From Tenrec ecaudatus (taxonomy: Eukaryota; Chordata; Mammalia; Afrosoricida; Tenrecidae): a stretch of 64,000 nucleotides of DNA. Position 1 is the stretch's first letter; each line of letters starts with the position of its first letter. The notes beneath the pieces were generated by a model. The model was not told the origin of the DNA. It did not search any database and saw only the letters and a program-made list of their open reading frames with translations. Location: positions 113,472,437 through 113,536,436 of the forward strand of contig NC_134538.1 of assembly GCF_050624435.1 (NCBI RefSeq), in the 5' to 3' direction. The position numbers and the translations under genes are program-made. Shown one piece after another: positions 59,158-64,000 of this stretch.

Positions 59158-59228
59158 CATTCATTTAACCCCGAACATCTTGAATATCTACTGTGTGACA
59201 GGTACTGCTACAGGCATGTAAGGTAGTA
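59158..59228 (+). repeat. MIR/L2-like core fragment
   Basis: 'cttgaatatctactgtgtga' followed by 'caggtactgctacaggc' resembles the conserved MIR/L2 core. Confidence 0.5.
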
Positions 59229-59251
59229 AACAAAAGAGAATGACTCTTTTT

Positions 59252-59850
59252 AAAACAAACTCATTTTGTTGGGGACTCGTACAACTCTTATCACAATCCA
59301 TCCATCCATTCATTGTGTCAAGCACATTTGTACGTTTGTTGCCCTCATCATTCTGAAAAGATTTGCTTTCTACTTAAGCCCTTCGTATCAGCTCCTCGTT
59401 TTCCCCCTCCCTCCCAGCTCCCCTCTCCCTCATGAACCCTTGATAATTTATAAATTATTATTTTGTCATATCTTACACTGTTCAACGTCTCCCTTCATCC
59501 ACTTTGTCCATCCCACAGGAAGGAGGTTACATGTAGATCATTATAATCAGCTCTCCATTTATACCCCACCCTCCCAGTATCACCACTTTCACCACTGGTC
59601 CTGAGGGGTTCATATATCCTGGATTCCCTGTGTTTCCACTTCCTATCTGAACCAGTGTACATCCTCTAGTTTAGCCCAATTTGTAAGGTAGAATTGGGAT
59701 CAAGTTATTGGGGGGGGGGGGAGGGAAGCATATAAGAACTAGAGGAAAGTTGTTTGTTTCATCATTGCTACATTGCACCCTGACTGGCTCGTCTCCTCCC
59801 CGTGACCTTTCTGTAAGGGGATGTCCAGTTGTCTACAGATGCCTGCATAC
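59252..59850 (-). mobile_element. L1 3' UTR copy, 600 bp
   Basis: 'aaactcattttgttggggac', 'cacatttgtacgtttgttgc', 'cttcgtatcagctcctcgtt', 'gtaggtagaattggg'-like sequence, a G-run (59709-59722) and 'gcaccctgactggctcgtct' are collinear in reverse with 23712-24330. It is 5'-truncated. Confidence 0.9.
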
Positions 59851-60074
59851 CTTCCTTCACAATGATATGCTTTCTGGAGAACAACTCTTTATCCTAAAAA
59901 TATGGAGAACAATGCAGAGATAAAAGTTTGTAAACAAAGAAAACCTTTTGATATGGCCTAACAACCCCAATCACCAATAATTGTCATCATGATTTGAACA
60001 TAAGCATTAATGTGAATTTCAGAATGACTGCTGTAGGTCACAGCAGTGATGCATGAGCTTCAATATGTTGAGGC

Positions 60075-61245
60075 CCAGCAGTGATGACAGACTATGGATA
60101 GCACTGGGAACAATGGGAATTCCAGAACTCCCCACTGTGCTCATTCGTAACTTGTCCATGGGTTGAGAAGCAGTTGTGAAAATAGAACCTGCACAGAGAA
60201 TATTGTACTATTTAAACATGGCAAAGGTATGTGTCCGAGTTGTCCCCTCTCACTAGGCTTATTCACTCTGTATATCGAGCAAACCGCCAGAGAAGGGGGA
60301 ATAAGTGAAGAAGAATGTGGCATCAGGGGAGGAGGCAGGCTTGTTAATGAGCTGTGATATGCAGCACGCACGCCCTTGCTCTGCTGAGAGTGAGAACGAC
60401 TTGCCACACTTGCTGATGAAGATTGAGGATCGCAAGCTTCCGTACAGACTGCAATTCAATGTAAAGACAACAAGAATTCCCCCAGCTGGACCAATAGGCA
60501 GCCTCTGGATAAATGGAGAATAGATGGAAATTGTCAAGGACTTCATCTTGCTTGGGTACACAATCAATATTCATGCTAACCCAGGCAGGAGATCAAATAA
60601 TGCATTATTGTGTTAAGTTACTTTGCTGGACTAGAGACCACTTTAAAATGTTAAAAAGCAAAATGTTACTTTAAGGGCTTAGTTGCACCTGATGCAAACC
60701 AAGGTATTTTCAAATGTCTCATGTGCATGTGATGGGGTGAAGATGGGGCTTTCTGCTCTCATAAAGAGTCTCAGAAGCCCACAGGAGCCGTTCTACTCTG
60801 TTCTACACGGTTGCTATGAGTCGGCATCAGATTGATGGCAGTGAGTGGCAGTGGCGTATGCATGTGAAAACTGGGCATTGAATGAGGACGCTTGAAGAAG
60901 AGTTCATATACTTGGACTATGGGGCTGGCACAAAAAAACATCAAAAGTCCCATGAACTTCCCAAAAATCAAATAAATCTGTCTTGGAAGAAGTACAGTCA
61001 GACTGCTGCTCAGAAGCAAGGATGGCAAGCCTTGGTTTCGTGCACTTTGGACGTGTTAGGAGAGACCAGTCCCTGAAAAATGACATCATGTTTGGTAGGG
61101 TGGAGTGACAGCAACCAAGAGGAAGCATGTTGGTCAGGTGGACGGACGCAGAAGCTGCACATGACACCGGGAGGATGGTGCGGGAGCGGCTGGGCTTCAT
61201 CAAGTGTGCCTGTGGCTGCTGTGAGTCCAGACAACTTCAGTGACA
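60075..61245 (+). mobile_element. RTE LINE: RT core to 3' end, with nested SINE
   Basis: 'actatggatagcactgggaa' and 'aatgggaattccagaactcc' lie in the RT palm. The sequence continues through 'catcaggggaggaggcaggc', 'cttgctgatgaagattgagg', 'agctggaccaataggcagcc' and 'cttggaagaagtacagtcag' to a CpG-rich 3' part and 'caacttcagtgacacc'. The RT frame is split into pieces (60163-60357 and 60305-60523). The FADD-containing part is lost near 60350. An AfroSINE fragment interrupts the late RT part. Confidence 0.88.
60737..60850 (+). repeat. AfroSINE 3' fragment nested in RTE
   Basis: 'ggtgaagatggggctttctg' and 'ggttgctatgagtcggcatc' with 'agattgatggcagtgagtgg'. Imperfect duplicates of RTE sequence flank it (catgtgcatgtga and cgtatgcatgtga), as expected for target-primed insertion. 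Confidence 0.88.
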
Positions 61246-61377
61246 CCCACCACCACCACCACCAGGGACGCGATGTGCCCCAAGATGGCAGCGCATAGCT
61301 TCGCTTTTAAGCACCACAGGCACCACAGAAAAATAACTAACCAAACCACAGTCATGATAGAGTCCTTAAAACCAAAA

Positions 61378-61577
61378 TCAAGCACAGTGCTGTAACGTGA
61401 ATTCTGATTCACAGTGACCCTATAGAGTAGACTAGAACCAGACCATGAACATTTCCAAAATTGTAATTTATTTTTATAAAAGCAGGCGTCTTTATCCTAT
61501 AGAATGTCTGGTGAATTTGAAACACAGAACTCTTATTTAAGAGCTGAACTCTCAAACTCTGCCCCTGCAGGGGTCCT
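61378..61577 (-). repeat. AfroSINE, diverged
   Basis: 'gtgaattctgattcacagtg', 'accctatagagtagactaga' and 'gagctgaactctcaaactct' follow the reversed SINE order. Confidence 0.75.
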
Positions 61578-63264
61578 TTATTTTAGTTAACCAAGGCATA
61601 TTATCCCATTTGTAAGGGAGCATACACCCTCCTACTGCTTGACTGTGTTTCTGGGAAATTATGCACTATGGTTTTTATTAGCAAGATCTGAAAATTATAA
61701 GGAGAGGAGCAAAGATCATAGAGGTCCCTCTGACCTCTAAAATCCTATGGACTATAACTTGTAATTTAAATATTAAGTTCAAGGAAACATAAATGCAAAC
61801 AACCCAATTTTCCATAAATAAACTTAAAATATGAGAATTTGTAACACTGAATGAAATTTGACGTTACCTGGATCAGGCTCAGGCGAGTGGTGACTTTCGG
61901 ATGCCTGCCTGGTCTGCAGGAAGCAATCGGGTCATTCGTACCCCACTGCTCAGGCCAACACTCTGCATTGCACTACTGTGCTCAAAGACGAATATGCTTA
62001 ATGAGGAAAAAGTTACCAAACTTGGATAATAACCCTCTTGTAAGTAGCACATTGCATTTAAAAAGTAATTATAAGGCACTTGGGAGACAGATTCTGCTCT
62101 GTTAAAAAAAAATGTTGTAATGGACACCAGCTCCCACAAAACACCGTGAAAGAAAACTGGGCAAAACATACGTGGATCATGCTACAGACTGATATCTGAG
62201 TCATGAACTGGGAACTGACCCAACTCAAAGGTTACTCAAATGTTTGGAATAAAATGGTAATGGCTTTGCTTACTTTATCTTTGAATACAGCCTCAGTAAT
62301 GTGTGCCTTTATTAAGAAATGACTCCCTTTAAGTTCCCTCGGTGATTTTTTAAAGCAATGCTTCCTTAAGTACAGTTCATGTGCATAGTTTGTTTTACCT
62401 AATTAAACCTCTTATTTATATTATTTTATGCAGTTCTTCAAAGTTTTGGTTTTAGAACACATACAAAAGGTATTATTTAATTGATTCCAGTATTTCCTGA
62501 CAGCAATATATATTGAAAACATGAAGTGTTTGTTACTTATGTATTTCAAAGTTTACTATCTCTGTGTTTGAACAGGAAGAAAAAAATATTTACATTGTAG
62601 AGCATACACTTTTAAGGTCGTTTGCCTAGATCTCAAGGGGACATTAGGGTACACTAACTTAAGTATCAAGAAGGAAGTAATGATGGGTGGTGGATTAAAC
62701 AAACACTTCACATCTTTAGTGTCAATAATGATTCCCCCAACAAAGAACTTAGATATTTCAAAGAATGCTTTGAAAGTTGGCCATAACTTGTTAAAAGCTA
62801 GGCTTCAGATTTAATAAGCACCATGAGTTTTGACCCTTTTTTTTAATCAAGGGAATAAGCTTTTGCTTCTAAGTACATTTCTTAGAAGTTAAAAATTTGA
62901 ACTGCATTTTCAAAGCGCCCACATTTTAAAAAGTAATTCCAGAGAAAATATGGCACCTGATTTAAAGACATTCCCTTGTTTCATGTCAGGATGCATGCTT
63001 ATTTTAGAGCCATTTCCTGAAATGTAAAGCTTGGAACAGATTTGCTCTATCAACTGAATACTATAAATATACCTTTAAGATCTGCTTTCTTAATGCAGTG
63101 TGCTTTCAAATCCCTGATAGTGGTTGCTAGACAATAACATATGCATACTTGTGCCTGTCCATATTCTTCTTCAAATATTGAAATGAAAACAATCTCTCTC
63201 AAGAAGAAAATGAGTAAGGGGGAAATTGCACCTTGTGTCTTCTGAATATTCCTTCCTGTTTCAG
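61578..63264. other. Long stretch free of recognised repeats
   Basis: No SINE, LINE or LTR core seen for 1.7 kb, which is unusual in this window. No convincing exon. It is a good candidate region for conserved non-coding sequence, but I cannot test conservation. Confidence 0.4.
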
Positions 63265-63316
63265 TGGCCTTCCAGGGCCTGGGAAATCGCTGGTTGGACC
63301 ACTTAAAAGTAATCCT
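63265..63316 (+). other. Weak candidate exon, 52 nt
   Basis: A good acceptor context (ccttcctgtttcag) is followed by 52 nt and a gtaagt donor. One frame is open (GLPGPGKSLVGPLKSNP) and stays open beyond the donor to 63454. The length is not a multiple of three and the protein is not recognised. Chance is the more likely explanation. Confidence 0.15.
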
Positions 63317-63772
63317 GTAAGTCTGAGTCTCCTCAAAGGTTTCCACAAAGAAAGAACACTTTGCAGTAGTGGTGGACAAGGTTTCAAAGAAGACGGTAGT
63401 ATCTCTGGAGAGCTAAGCAAAGAAGGGACAATAGGCAATGGGAGTTTTCATTGATTCATTCATTTCAAAACCTTGTTGACCTCTTTCCATGTGTTAAAAG
63501 TGTAAACAGCTACTCTCTCGGCAACTCATAAGGTCAATTGAAAATGCAAGTTAAGATCCCCTCCCCAGGGAAGCTCTTTCTTGAGTAGGACGCAAGGAAG
63601 ACCCACCTTGAGTACACTTAACGTGCGCATTGAACTGCATTTTTAAGTGAGAAGCAAAAGTGATAGAATAAATGGAAGTACACAAGCAATCACAACTTCT
63701 AGGCTTGGAAATAACACACAGGAATAATCCTCAAACAGTTTAACGACTGGCATAGCGAGGCATGGCCTAAAG

Positions 63773-63963
63773 CAGCGGTTCTCAACCTGTGGGTTGTGAC
63801 CCCTTTTGGGTCAAATGACCCTTTCACGGGAGTCGCCCGATTCATAACAGTAGCAAAATTAAAGTGATGAAGAAGTAACAAAAATAATGTTATGGTTGGG
63901 GGTCACCCCAACATGAGGAACTGTATTTAAGGGTCGTGGCATTAGGAAGGCTGAGAACCACTG
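63773..63963. mobile_element. SPIN (hAT) miniature element
   Basis: 191 bp with terminal inverted repeats cagcggttctcaacctgtgg and ggctgagaaccactg, plus the subterminal 'gaccccttttgggtcaaatg' and 'gaggaactgtatttaagggt'. The flanking 8-bp copies gcctaaag and gtctaaag differ at one position. Its orientation is opposite to the SPIN at 51641. It is a short internal-deletion form without coding sequence. Confidence 0.97.
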
Positions 63964-64000
63964 GTCTAAAGCATTATTAAAATATCGGTGGGATTGCCTG

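Overview
This window looks like mammalian nuclear DNA with no confidently identifiable protein-coding gene: intergenic or deep intronic sequence. It is AT-rich, it has no long open frames outside simple repeats, and it is packed with retrotransposon fragments. Two repeat families together point to a species. About 20 copies or fragments of the afrotherian tRNA-derived SINE (AfroSINE) occur on both strands, and their diagnostic core reads like 'cgctatgagtcggaatcgac'. Two copies of the horizontally transferred hAT transposon SPIN are also present. AfroSINEs are restricted to Afrotheria, and among the afrotherians surveyed for SPIN it is tenrecs that carry it, so a tenrec such as Echinops telfairi is the best guess. 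This is inference from repeat content, not a database match.

Layout. 0-9.5 kb: an AfroSINE at the left edge, an LTR-like repeat hit by a SINE (1.75-2.25 kb), two related repeat copies (3.2-4.2 kb), an old L1 3' end abutting a retroposed U1 snRNA pseudogene (5.7-5.9 kb), and an LTR-like repeat split by L1 tails (8.5-9.5 kb). 9.5-23 kb: RTE (BovB-like) 3' tails, two related L1 3' ends on the + strand (13.0-13.8 and 19.9-20.7 kb), a GC-richer block (15.5-17.1 kb) and a 38-bp tandem triplication. 23.5-27.5 kb: one RTE copy split by a 1.9-kb L1 insertion and a second RTE tail. 27.5-38.9 kb: more L1 3' ends, a cluster of AfroSINEs and a nearly full-length, dead mariner transposon (35.6-36.9 kb). 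38.9-42.8 kb: abutting RTE copies on opposite strands, an LTR and an RTE 5' end. 44.9-52.7 kb: three further RTE copies, the last split by SPIN. 53.6-64 kb: an ancient MIR, a 425-bp AACC-type satellite, an LTR-like repeat, a candidate 66-nt exon, an AfroSINE with an internal tandem expansion, another L1 and RTE, and a second SPIN near the right edge.

There is no operon or pathway to reconstruct. The content records successive waves of mobile elements: MIR and old L1, then RTE and AfroSINE, younger L1 3' ends, mariner and SPIN. The nesting order gives relative ages. The main open question about gene content is whether the short splice-bounded open segment at 58.1 kb is a real exon of a gene spanning the window.
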